Below are positions 11,476-21,222 of a stretch of 64,000 nt of DNA, in pieces. The stretch covers positions 50,351,799 to 50,415,798 of the forward strand of contig CM026397.1 of assembly GCA_014843695.1 (NCBI GenBank), read 5' to 3'. The position numbers were made by a program, and so were the translations under genes. This DNA comes from Archivesica marissinica (taxonomy: Eukaryota; Mollusca; Bivalvia; Venerida; Vesicomyidae). The notes beneath the pieces were generated by a model. That model worked only from the letters and a program-made list of their open reading frames with translations. It did not search any database and was not told where the DNA came from. Every line of letters begins with the position of its first letter. Positions within the stretch are counted from its first letter, which is position 1.

Positions 11476-11822
11476 CCGTGGTACGATCCCCCGTCTAACC
11501 CTAATAAAATTAACAGTCTTTCAGATGGGACGTCAAACCGAGTTCTCGTGTCGGTGCTTTACACTGTGCACGTAAAAGAACCAAAGGAGACTCTGGAATG
11601 GGTCTCTGTCTGTATCATTGCAATATCCTCCAAACATCTAAAATGACAAATCTCGTCAGGAGGCGTCGCTCATATGGACAACCGGTAGCGACGATAAATA
11701 GACGTAAAACACATTCTCTCTCCCTCGTGGCGATGAATTCCATTAGGAACGGGGTCTCGAGGTTAATTAATATAAGTTATGAGAACTTGTTTCACAATCG
11801 AGCTAAAACAAATTTGTATAGA
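11476..11822 (+). mobile_element. Composite SINE-T/SINE-L retroposon, 5'-truncated
   Basis: SINE-T sequence from just upstream of the closing CCGTCT of the head to AAACACA (11712) runs directly into the SINE-L body at TTCTCTCTCCCTCGTGGCG and on to the SINE-L tail (TTTGTATAGAC). The junction matches the nested insertion at 14.58-14.97 kb. Both share the variants GATGAATTCC and TATAGAC, not seen in the other SINE-L copies here. Confidence 0.75.
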
Positions 11823-12193
11823 CTAACCCCGAAAAGAAAGCAAATCGTCGGATAATGGAGGACATATAAAGTTATTGTAAGCGAGTTTATATCATGGACA
11901 AATTGAATTTACGGACAATGTAGAATCGCAGCACTTTAGCATAATGTTATTTGCATATTATTGCACGCACGTAAGCCTTTGCAGGCACCAGTTATTCCAA
12001 CGGGAACATATTCAAAGTACATGTGATATCGTATCGCTGCGTCATCATTATCACTGTCAACACGATAAATACAAAATCCATTGATAATGACAAAATACAT
12101 TGAAAGCCACAAAGGGAATTGAGGCATAATTCGGTCTAATTTGTGTAATATGTGCACATAAGAATTTCAATCTTTTTCAATTTTTTTTTTTTT
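11823..12193. other. No gene recognised
   Basis: Nothing identifiable except a T-run at 12181-12194 next to the following SINE. Confidence 0.5.
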
Positions 12194-12303
12194 AAACTTT
12201 ATTTATTTTACAACGATTGCGAAGCAAGTCTTAGCAACTTATATTAAGCACTCTCGTTGGCGAGGATGAAAGCATACATATGGTCATTCGTGTGGGAGGA
12301 AAC
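12194..12303 (-). mobile_element. SINE-V 3' fragment
   Basis: Minus-strand tail (AACTTTATTTATTTTACAAC, GATTGCGAAGCAAG, CACTCTCGTTGGCG) and the start of the V-domain side (TGGTCATTCGTGTGGGAGG). It stops before the head. Confidence 0.8.
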
Positions 12304-12334
12304 TTCGATCTGTATCATATACATGTATTTGATT

Positions 12335-12545
12335 GGGCGGTCTCTGTGGCAGAGTGGGTACGGGTTACGGTCGTTGACTTCAAAGCATTTGCTCCTCACT
12401 ACTGCAGGTTCGAATACCACTGGGGTATCGATTTCTGTCAAAGTGACGAAGCTATCCAGCTGACTTGCGGAAGATCAGTGGTTCTATGTTGGTGCCTGGA
12501 ATATTGCTTCCTTCACCAATAATAGCTGGAGACTTGCCATATGGT
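12335..12545 (+). mobile_element. SINE-D copy
   Basis: Head GGTCTCTGTGGCAGAGTGGG with GTCGTTGACTTCAAAGC, box-B-like CAGGTTCGAATACCAC, and body AGCTATCCAGCTGACTTGCG. It ends near CACCAATAATAGCTGG. Confidence 0.75.
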
Positions 12546-12687
12546 CCAAAGTAGTTAACTCCAAAAACAAATCGATGCAATGCACTTGTAGCGTGTACTT
12601 GTAATGTATAGGTTTCCATTAGCCGATGAAATGACTTACTAAAGTTGTGGGATAATTGGCAGGTAACAGTTTCAACGATATTCTATA

Positions 12688-12942
12688 AGGCTGACCGATT
12701 AGCGCAGTGGTTAGTGCTCTCGCTTCTCTTCTCGCCAATACAACCCGGGTGCGATCCTAGGAACGGGAAGTATGTCAGATGGTACGGTGGTCGCCAGATC
12801 GGACAGGTGGGTTTTCTCCGGGTGCTCCGGTTTCCTCCCACACGGATGACCACATTTACGCTTTCATCCGCGCCAACGAGAGTGATTAATATAAGTTGTT
12901 TGAACTTGATTCGCAATCGTTGTAAAATAAATAAAGTTTAAA
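12688..12942 (+). mobile_element. SINE-V (V-SINE / RUDI-like), near full length
   Basis: tRNA-like head ACCGATTAGCGCAGTGGTTA with box-B-like CGGGTGCGATCC. A central V-type domain has TCTCCGGGTGCTCCGGTTTC followed by CTCCCACACG. Then comes GACCACATTTACGCTTTCAT and the tail GAGTGATTAATATAAGTTG, TTCGCAATCG, AAAATAAATAAAG. The central block is the one I know from vertebrate V-SINEs and molluscan RUDI; the assignment is from memory of the motif. Confidence 0.85.
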
Positions 12943-13255
12943 CTAATGATAGTGAATGTTTGTGAATAATGGCAGCCTGGTGGCGCCCCACGTAAAACAT
13001 TTGTAAAACCGATAGGCTCTGAATTGGTAACAAATTACACGTGTGCAAATCATTAATTTCGCCATTTCATATCTCAGGCATTTCCCCAAAATTTAAACAT
13101 TGCGCCACTGTTTTCGTATAAAATTACATTAATAAACACAGTATATTATGTGCATACAAGAAAACCAAGTGCAGCACTGTCTGTCACAGGTAGCAGTATG
13201 GTAGTACCATTGGACAACATTGTAATACAATCCTGTATAAGAACTGTGGTTAAGT
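12943..13255. other. No gene recognised
   Basis: AT-rich; nothing identifiable. Confidence 0.5.
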
Positions 13256-13268
13256 GGAAGAAATTGGA

Positions 13269-13550
13269 TATGTAGTACAGTGGTAACACGCTGGTCTGGT
13301 AATCCAGGGATCGCAGGTTCGATCCCCCGTCTGACCCTAATAAAATTAACAGTCTTTCAGATGGGACGTTAAACCGAGGTCTCGTGTCGGTGCTTTACAC
13401 CGAGCACGTAAAAGAACGAGAGGAGACTCTGGAATGGGTATATGTCTGTATCATTGCACTATCCTCCAAAATCTAAAATGACTAATCTCTTCAGGAGGCG
13501 TCGCTCATATGGGCAACCGGTAGCCACGATAAATAAACGTACAACACACA
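13269..13550 (+). mobile_element. SINE-T with target-site duplication, first head bases missing
   Basis: Begins within the head (TGTAGTACAGTGGTAACACG), with loop CTGGTAA, box B GGTTCGATCCC, body, hairpin and ATAAATAAACGT tail. The 13-bp duplication GGAAGAAATTGGA flanks it at 13256-13268 and 13551-13563. Confidence 0.93.
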
Positions 13551-13563
13551 GGAAGAAATTGGA

Positions 13564-14030
13564 CAGCCGAGTCCTTCAGGATAGGCATCCAGGGCTGCGA
13601 CTAAGCATGCCTCCCCTTCCCGTACTGAAACACCAGCATACAATTGTTGTTTGAATTTAAGTCAATGCCTTAGGTCATATTATGTAACACTTAAATTTAA
13701 AATACATTTATTCTAGAAAGTTAATACGGCTATAATGACATGTTTCCCCAGTCAGCTTTATATCGTAAATGGTGTGTAATTTCCAGGATCTAAAATAATA
13801 CCATATATCATTCATAGATTAGATTGATTGGCCCGATATATCACACATACTAGTGGTAAGATGTCGGATTCCATAATGCTGTACTAACAACATGTCGAGC
13901 AATACTGAGAGAAAACTAATGTATTGTGCATTTACATATGCATTCATTACGTTACTAAATGTGACGAAGCTTTCCAATTATTAAATGCTACTTTCTCCTG
14001 TGTTTGCGGTTGGAGCTCTTGGTATATGTT
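13564..14030. other. No gene recognised
   Basis: No coding or repeat signature seen. Confidence 0.5.
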
Positions 14031-14487
14031 GCTTGGAATATATTACGGACACAAGGAGACTGCATTTGTGATGTCGCCTTCCGTATAAATGTGTTGGTTG
14101 GAATATATTACGGACACAAGGAGACTGCATTTGTGATGTCGCCTTCCGTATAAATGTGTTGGTTGTAATATATTACGGACACAAGGAGACTGCATTTGTG
14201 ATGTCGCCTTCCGTATAAATGTGTTGGTTGTAATATATTACGGACACAAGGAGACTGCATTTGTGATGTCGCCTTCCGTATAAATGTGTTGGTTGTAATA
14301 TATTACGGACACAAGGAGACTGCATTTGTTATGTCGCCTTCCGTATAAATGTGTTGGTTGGAATATATTACGGACACAAGGAGACTGCATTTGTTATGTC
14401 GCCTTCCGTATAAATGTGTTGGTTGGAATATATTACGGACACAAGGAGACTGCATTTGTTATGTCGCCTTCAGTATAAATATGTTGC
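14031..14487. repeat. 65-bp minisatellite, about 7 units
   Basis: Units contain GGAATATATTACGGACACAA, GGAGACTGCATTTGTGATG and CGCCTTCCGTATAAATGTG. They are nearly identical; the last unit has CAGTATAAATATG. Confidence 0.95.
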
Positions 14488-14530
14488 TAAACATGTTTTT
14501 CTTGAAATTCAGTTATTAACATACACAAAC

Positions 14531-14972
14531 GAGTGTGCCCTTAGGCAGGGCATTTAAATTCCACGTTGCCACTTTTCTCTCTCACGGATCTGTAGTCCAG
14601 TGGTAACACGCTGGACTGGTAATCCAGGGATCGCGGATTCGATCCCCCGTCTGACCGTAATACAATTAACAGTCTTTCAAATGGGACGTTAAACCGTTGT
14701 CTCGTGTCAGTGCTTTACACTGTGCACGTAAAAGAACCAGAGGAGATTCTGGAATTGGTCTCTGCCTGTATCATGCACTATCCTCCAAAAATCTAAAATA
14801 ACTAATCTCTTCAGGAGGCGTCCCTCATATGGACAACCGGTAGCGACGATAAATAAACGTAAAACACACTTTTCTCTCTCCCTCGTGGCGATGAATTCCA
14901 TCAGGAATGACGTCTCGAGAGCGATTAAGTTGTAATAACTTGTTTCGCAATCGAGCTAAAATAAATTTGTAT
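14531..14972 (+). mobile_element. SINE-L split by a nested SINE-T
   Basis: 5' part 14531-14583 (GTGCCCTTAGGCAGGGCATT, CCACGTTGCC) and 3' part 14868-14972 (CCTCGTGGCGATGAATTCC to TTTGTATAGACC). It lacks the tRNA-like head. The inserted SINE-T duplicated 13 bp of this element. Confidence 0.9.
14584..14867 (+). mobile_element. SINE-T nested in SINE-L, exact boundaries
   Basis: 284 bp from ACGGATCTGTAGTCCAGTGG to the AAACAC tail. The duplication ACTTTTCTCTCTC at 14571-14583 and 14868-14880 comes from SINE-L body sequence. Some internal change is seen (CGTCCCTCATATGGACAACC in the hairpin). The insertion order is certain: SINE-L is older here. Confidence 0.95.
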
Positions 14973-15136
14973 AGACCAACATGCACAAAAGTCTAGTGCG
15001 AATCAATGCTTTATGCAGGCTATGTATGCATCGACTGTTGACTAAATATTGTCTGCTCGGTGATATGCAAATGTTTCGTTCTAATACCCTAATGGTATTG
15101 TTCCGACGCAATTGTAAAGGAGAAACAGAAATATAA

Positions 15137-15346
15137 CATCTTATACGAGTGGTGATTTCATACAATATTTTATGAAACGAGTTTCAAAACATTTGCAGTT
15201 AAGCGAGCATTTTGGCGAGCTTAATAGCAAAATTCCAAAACGAGTTCCAATAATTTGCAATTAAGCGAGCCTTTTGGCGAGCTTAATAGCAAAATTCCAA
15301 AACTCGTTTCATAAAATATGGTATAAAATCACCACTATAGTTAAGA
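15137..15346. repeat. Foldback element with internal direct duplication
   Basis: Arms GTGGTGATTTCATACAATAT ... AACGAGTTTC and AACTCGTTTCATAAAATATG ... AAAATCACCAC are reverse complements. Between them a block of about 60 bp (AAGCGAGCATTTTGGCGAGC, TTAATAGCAAAATTCCAAAA) occurs twice in tandem. Confidence 0.8.
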
Positions 15347-16364
15347 TCCTTTTTATCACAGTACAACATCCATACATTTGAGAGGCAAAAAAGCGTTTCT
15401 GTTTGCCACATTACGCATCCGTACGCCGTATAAAATAGTCCCTTATAATAAAACAACTTCACGCCAATATTCCACACAATAGTTTTAATCATTGCGATAT
15501 GCTAGTACATATTTAGCAGATTATTGATCTAAGCAGTTGAGTTTCAACAAACGCACACAACAAGTTTAAGTCGAATGTTTATTGCAAGCTGTCAATGTTA
15601 TGCCGCGACCGTTCAGAATCATGCCACGTGTTATTACACGTGTGGGAAATATGTGAGGTCTGCCTTACACTAAATACAAGTAAAGTTATGTGATAAACAA
15701 TGATACCATTCGACAGTTCCACTATAACAAATCACGTGTTAACATGGCAGTTACGTGTACTTTTACCATGGACCAGTTCCTGAACTCAATGCTAATTGTG
15801 TTTTGTTTTCCCGTAGCGTCTCAAATTTGACAGTTTCCTGGTAATATTTCAATCGTTTTCGTGTATCTAATTCAGTAATTGTGATTTATTCCTGATGAGT
15901 GTATATTTTGCTTAATGTTGAATAAATATTGTTGTTGTTGTTGTTGTTGTATAACGGAGAAATGATTTCGATTCAAATTCATATCAAAATAATAAAGACG
16001 TTAGTAAAAGTTGAGTTTTTTTTTTATTTTTATCATTCAAACACTGTTTCAATTGCCTTTCGACTTGATAAATAATATCTCATTATACTTCAAATATGCA
16101 TGTCATAAGTTACATATTCGCCAGTATTGCACTAAGTTCGACATACTCTCATGGGAAGGGCCAATTACTAATGTTGTTCAGAACTTGTGGCCCAACCCAT
16201 TTGCTTTTGCTCTTATTATATATGTCTTTGAATTTATTATGTACATGTATATAGCAATACAATATGATTAAACTAAGACGTTATTACGTAGCTAGTTTCG
16301 TATCGACCCGAAGTAGCTTGATATCAGTATGAGACCGACGGTATCTAAGTAATATAACCACATT
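15347..16364. other. No gene recognised; one shared repeat tail
   Basis: GCAATACAATATGATTAAACT at about 16255 also occurs at about 22700, downstream of similar AACTTGTG sequence, so both are probably 3' ends of one dispersed repeat. A (GTT)n run lies at about 15932-15950. No gene motif. Confidence 0.5.
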
Positions 16365-16643
16365 GTGTGTGTTACGTTTATTTATCGTCGCTACCGGTTG
16401 CCCATATGAACGACGCCTCCTGAAGAGATTAGTCATTTTAGATTGTTGGAGGATAGTGCAGAGACCCATTCCAGAGTCTCCTCTCGTTCTTTTACGTGCA
16501 CGCTGTAAAGCACTGACACGATACCTCGGTTTAACGTCCCGTCTGAAAGATTGTTAATTGTATTAGGGTCAGACGGAGGCATCGAACCTGCAATTCCTGG
16601 ATTACAAGTCCAGTTTGTTAACCACTGGACTACAGATCCGTCT
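16365..16643 (-). mobile_element. SINE-T, near full length, anticodon TGT variant
   Basis: Minus strand. The head AGACGGATCTGTAGTCCAGT is complete. The anticodon loop is CTTGTAA (TGT, still Thr-like), but box B is damaged (GGTTCGATGCC). Body, hairpin (AACGACGCC side) and tail are present. Confidence 0.9.
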
Positions 16644-17096
16644 GTAAAACCGAGACTTAAGAAATGCGTTATATTAAAAGAAATTCCCAGTAATTTGATT
16701 GGATAACGGTGCAGTAAATAAAGTGTCATAGCTCCGGGCTATTCAGGACACGTCTCTATTCCACACGGAGGTCAAGGATTTCGCTGACGCCAGCCTCGGA
16801 ACAGTAGAAGCCGTGTGACTCAGTACGAATGGCAACTTACCTACTTGATCTAACGGCGGATAGCTGGCGAATGCTTAGCCTGCTCCTTCATGGAGACGGC
16901 GACATGCGGCTTCTACAAAGATCCGGTAGCGATGAGTATCCAAGCGAAGCAACCGGAACCATTATTGCTGCTGGGACCGCTTTCGAAAGAAAGGATACAG
17001 GACTTGTCATCATGGGAAGAAAGACGAAGCTTCTTCGGTTGTCTTCATAAGTATCGTAGCAGTCAACATAAACTACTTAATAGAGAAACCAGTGGA
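16644..17096. other. Unclassified stretch of higher GC
   Basis: 16720-17060 is visibly richer in G and C than its surroundings and keeps two overlapping plus-strand open frames (73 codons from 16829, and another running into the following SINE). I recognise no domain. It could be a transposon coding relic; nothing supports a host exon. Confidence 0.35.
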
Positions 17097-17330
17097 AGTC
17101 GTGATAGTGCAGTGGATGCGCGTTCGCTTCAGGTGCGAACGGTCAGGAGTTCGAGCCCCGCTGGAGCCGTTGCGATTGTGCCCTTAGGCAAGGCATTTAA
17201 ATTCCACGTTGCCTCTCCTCTCACGCTCGTGGCGATGGATTCCATCAGGAATGAGGTATCGAGAATGATTAATATAAGTTGTAAGAACTTGTTTCGCAAT
17301 CGGGCTAAAATAAATGTGTATAAACTAACC
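17097..17330 (+). mobile_element. SINE-L, near full length
   Basis: Head GTCGTGATAGTGCAGTGGAT, anticodon arm TTCGC-TTCAGGT-GCGAA, box B GAGTTCGAGCCCC, body TGCCCTTAGGCAAGGCATTT, and tail GATTAATATAAGTTGTAAG, TTCGCAATCG, TGTATAAACT. Confidence 0.9.
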
Positions 17331-17408
17331 AGTCGCCCACATGCCTTCAGCGTGGGCGACTATAAATAAACCTAAAGGATCGGATCGGATCGGATCGGAT
17401 CGGATCGG
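17331..17408 (+). mobile_element. 3' hairpin module plus (GGATC)n tail
   Basis: A perfect 10-bp stem, AGTCGCCCAC and GTGGGCGACT, encloses ATGCCTTCAGC and is followed by ATAAATAAAC and then about seven GGATC units. This is the same 3' layout as SINE-T and SINE-S tails (stem, C-A-x-A/C-T-G loop side, TAAATAA), joined directly to the end of SINE-L. It is the 3' end of a retroposon whose body is not otherwise present. Confidence 0.7.
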
Positions 17409-17746
17409 CTAGTCAGATAATACAACTCTTACAATGTATACCTTTCGCGTGGCTCACGATTGTTAAAATAAACCATACGGTTCGATAATGCATAATGCAT
17501 CTGTACAATGTTGAATTGCTTAACACACGTAAATAGACCCATTCATAGACCGGAGCTATCAACATTTATCTACTGCACAATGCGTCTGGTTCCGGTTACT
17601 AAATTGTAATTATTACATTTTAATAAGAAGGAAGCCAGACATATGTCCGATTTCCAATAACGCACTGTAGTGCATGTGGACATCGGAGAGTACACACACC
17701 CTACTAGTTACAGATAAAAGGAATGTGTGTGTGTATTTGTTTATGT
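17409..17746. other. No gene recognised
   Basis: Nothing identifiable. Confidence 0.5.
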
Positions 17747-18038
17747 GCTTTACGTTTATTATCGTCGCTACCGGTTGCCCATATGAGCGACGCCTCCTGA
17801 AGAGATTAGTCATTTGAGGTGTTGGCGGATAGTGCAATGAGACAGAGGGAGATCCATTCCATAGTCTCCTCTGGGGTTTTTACGTGCACGGTGTAAAGCA
17901 CCGACATGAGGACACGAGATCTCGGTTTACCGTCCCATCTGAATGACTGTTAATTGTATTAGGGTCAGACGGGGGATCGAACCTGCGATCCCTGGATTAC
18001 CAGTCCAGCGTGTTACCACTAGACTACATATCCGTCTA
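17747..18038 (-). mobile_element. SINE-T, near full length
   Basis: Minus strand with complete head (ending TAGACGGATATGTAGTCTAG), box B GGTTCGATCCC, loop CTGGTAA, body with a small insertion (GACATGAGGACACGAG), and the standard CGTCGCT...AGCGACG hairpin and tail. Confidence 0.92.
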
Positions 18039-18473
18039 GGAATTAACGGATTAATGGTATACACTTATCCTGGGTTCCAGTCTGTCGATTGTTCACTTTT
18101 TAACTTGTGGCAAAATGACAACCTGCGGGAACTTGCTATCCGAGCGTAGCGCCATCTACATACACCCATGTGTTTGCGGTTGCTGATTTTAAGAACAACA
18201 ACTCTTCTCTGCAAGATACTTACACAGAAAACACCTCGAGTTTGCCCATGCGTTGATATTATCAGAAACTCAACCCGGCTCAATTGCGGTATGTGTGTTA
18301 AATTAATATGTCCCCAGGCTAGAATACACTGTTTCCCTATCTGATTCACTCCGCCCCTATCAGGCAAACATATACGGCGGATGAAAGAGTATATTAATGC
18401 GGGTCGCAATACCATCTGTGACATTCATCTATTATAGACATTGGTTGTTTTACCAATTATATGATTAATGCAT
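18039..18473. other. No gene recognised
   Basis: A 119-codon minus-strand open frame is present but shows no motif. Confidence 0.45.
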
Positions 18474-18690
18474 TGCAAGCTAGCTGTGATAATGGCAGTA
18501 AAATCATTATATCATGGAATTTCATTAAATTTGTGTCGCTACAAGACAAGTATAAATGAAATTGCATGACATATGTCTAGAGTTTTCAGTTTCAAAAAAG
18601 AAAACATATTCATTAATTGTCGTCTGCTCCAAATATTTCAATCCAAATATTTCAACTATTTATAAGTTTTATTTTAACCCAGCATGCAAA
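18474..18690 (+). repeat. Dispersed foldback family, copy without array
   Basis: ATCATGGAATTTCATTAAAT and AATGAAATTGCATGACATAT are inverted arms about 25 bp apart, followed by GAGTTTTCAG, AATTGTCGTCTGCTCC, ATTTCAACTATTTATA and TTTTAACCCAGCATGC. The same order occurs at 36.65-37.03 kb, where the arms are separated by a 35-bp array. Confidence 0.75.
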
Positions 18691-18942
18691 TAATTAAGCT
18701 TGATTGACGTTCAGATGAAAATTTCATTCCCGCGAGGCAGTCATCATCGCAATATAGAGGATCTGCCAGCATCGAGTAGCAATGCGCTGGGAATTGGAGA
18801 ATACATACATTTAAATTGTCTCTCCCATGTTGATATTGGATTAATATGCAATTTATCTCTATATAGTCCATAATGACATACAGCAAAATCGTCGCGAGTA
18901 GTAATACATAGCTGCTATGTTGAACGATATGACAATTCCGGA

Positions 18943-19225
18943 TTTATTGTACGAATAATATTTTAATGCAACGATTTTTATTGTACGAATAATATTTTAA
19001 TGCAACGATTTTTATTGTACGAATAATATTTTAATGCAACGATTTTTATTGTACGAATAATATTTTAATGCAACGATTTTTATTGTACGAATAATATTTT
19101 AATGCAACGATTTTTATTGTACGAATAATATTTTAATGCAACGATTTTTATTGTACGAATAATATTTTAATGCAACGATTTTTATTGTACGAATAATATT
19201 TTAATGCAACGATTTGTATTGTACA
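18943..19225. repeat. 35-bp minisatellite, 8 units
   Basis: Units contain TTATTGTACGAATAATATTT and TAATGCAACGATTTT and are nearly identical; the last is slightly changed (GATTTGTATTGTACAAC). Confidence 0.96.
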
Positions 19226-20089
19226 ACATAATTTACAATTATATTTCACAATGTCATTACATCATTACAATCAAATGTTATCATGTTAATCTACATATAT
19301 ATGTATGTGTCACATATATATGTATGTGTCACATAAATGTGCATGTAGTCGGTGTAATACAGCCATTACATAGTTTCTTATATCAACACATGTATAATAA
19401 CAACGTGAATGATTTTGATTGGTCGAGGCATGAAAGCTTGCTTTTGACACATTTATCATATATAGCTTGGAACTTTACAATTGAAAATCAATAAAATGTT
19501 GAATATGCTCTAGATAATAACAGTATAATGATTAAAAGTAATTGTGTCTAATTGCATGGAGTTGTTTGTTTGAGTATCAGGGACTATCTAGAACAGCTTA
19601 CTGATATCCTTGAGGCGCTTATCAAATCTTATTGCTCAATATTAGCACAATGATATATAGCATTGTCATGTTGCAAATTTGTAACATTGACGATCACGCT
19701 TTGGACGTAATTTCGTTATGGACGTTCGCAACATCATGATTACGTACACCACTTTCATAGAACCGTCGCGGAACTCTGACATCTTTTGGAAAAGTGACCT
19801 GCAAAATTGATCCACCTTTTCGATAGAACATAGCACACAAACATGCTTTGCAGTAATTGTTTGTATAGCAATACAATGTCTCAGAGTCCATATTCCGTTA
19901 CCGACTCACGGAAAAAGAAGCATGTTGTTAGTCATGTCCCGAATTTTGCTACTGCAGAGTTGAAACCACTAAACCTAGACAAAGCGAACTCAGAACTTAA
20001 CCTAGACGCATTTGTCGACCCTCCCTACAAAGCTGTATTAGCATATTGTAATTATAGAAACGAACGAGTAGGCAAAATAGTTACAGTAC
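19226..20089. other. Probable first intron side of the GPCR gene; nothing else recognised
   Basis: This lies directly downstream of the splice donor at 20089 on the minus strand, so its 3'-proximal part should be intron. Two opposed short open frames overlap at 19.69-20.12 kb (65 codons minus, 91 codons plus). Neither has a recognisable domain or a continuation of the receptor. Confidence 0.45.
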
Positions 20090-20515
20090 CTGTGTGTAGG
20101 TTACGGCCTTGCACATGAACTCGCCCAGGAACCAGGACTTAAGAATGTCGTAGGATATAGTTATCGGGAGGCAACATAGTAACACAAGAAGGTCCGCTGT
20201 TGCCAAATTCACTAATAACTTGTTCGTTATAGACTTCATATACTCGTGTTTGTATACAGTATAGCATACCAAGAAATTACCAGCAACTCCTGCGCAAAAT
20301 ACGAACGCAAACAAAATCATAAATATCCAATGGTAATATTGCATTGCAATGTGGTTTTGGATGACCTGGAAAATGTAGTCATCAGAATAGTAGTAATCGT
20401 AATCGGACGACGAGTTATTAAAATCCTTAGTTATGTTTGTGTATATGTACGTGGTGTTATTTAACGTAATATTTTCCATGTATAAATACGACGTCACATT
20501 TCTTACTAGGTTCAT
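20090..20515 (-). CDS. Class A GPCR, peptide-receptor-like, first coding exon
   Basis: 142 codons from ATG (20515-20513) to a splice donor, CAG|GTACTG, in phase 0. The extracellular N-terminus (residues 1-60) has several N-glycosylation sequons (N6, N15, N20, N27, N34) and a Tyr/Asp-rich stretch at 38-47 that could be sulphated (inference). TM1 spans about 62-87 with the conserved Gly-Asn at 79-80 (N1.50). TM2 spans about 98-120 with LATADL (D108 = 2.50). The first extracellular loop has WFLG (128-131), then Cys135 (3.25, the disulphide cysteine) and Gln142 (3.32). Q3.32 is typical of the NPY/NPFF/orexin/allatotropin-type peptide receptors. The ligand is unknown. TM3 to TM7 must lie on later exons at lower coordinates; I did not find them in this window. 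The gene is therefore partial here. Confidence 0.88.
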
Positions 20516-21165
20516 GTCTGTATTTCGGCCGTTGTTTCCTCTTAAGCGCCAGTGAAGGTCTGTGACAGAGCAACGACTACACCAGATAAGCGTACACTGT
20601 ATTAACTCGCAGTCTTTACAAGTATATACAATACGTCATCTCTGAAATTAGAAATAACGTAATTACAGAAATGCATTATTCTTATCAATTAAAACCATTA
20701 AAACTTAACGGAATTAGTGAATAGAAATTAGATATTTCGTCCGTCTGTCAGTGATCTTGTGGCAAAAACAGACATACATTGTATCTCTCCTATTATATAT
20801 ACAGTCTACCTTTACTTATATATGCGGGAAAAAGAGATTTTGAACATATTTTGTATGTCAGTAATGACCGTGTAATAAGCTATGTTAAAGATACACTATA
20901 TTCATGCTGGCCACAGACATCAGGTGATCGCTAATACCAGGTGTAATATAGAGTCATTTTCATTGGGAGGAAGTTTTAACTGGCCGTTGATACCAGGTGG
21001 CCGCGCTTTCCACTTGACCATTAAACAGTTTTGACTGTAAATGTAAAATTAAAGTAGTATCCCACATGATAGTTTCTAATAGTAATAAGTCAGAAATCCG
21101 CTTAATTGAGGACAGATCTACAAAATGTTCCTTAAAATGAGAATAATTTATTATCAAGAAAATGT
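20516..21165. other. Upstream side of the GPCR exon; no element recognised
   Basis: Should contain the 5' UTR and perhaps the promoter of the receptor gene or a 5' intron. No TATA box, CpG-rich block or splice acceptor could be assigned with confidence. Confidence 0.4.
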
Positions 21166-21222
21166 GTCCCACAAGGCTCTGTTCTAGGGCCGTTGATGTT
21201 CTTAATATATGTAAATGTAATC
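21166..21222 (+). pseudogene. LINE reverse transcriptase motif-B relic
   Basis: Nineteen codons read VPQGSVLGPLMFLIYVNVI, the canonical motif B block of jockey/CR1-like reverse transcriptases (P-Q-G-S-x-L-G-P). No longer frame surrounds it. The upstream and downstream parts of the element are unrecognisable, so this is an old fragment. Confidence 0.8.

Noticed and set aside
16829..17369. Plus-strand frames of 73 and 159 codons as host exons
   Set aside because: No recognisable domain. The longer one runs through a SINE-L, including its tRNA-like head and tail.
19694..20118. Two opposed short frames next to the GPCR exon as further exons
   Set aside because: Neither shows TM3-TM7 features or another known domain; the plus-strand frame is antisense to the receptor. 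Chance frames in an intron are more likely.
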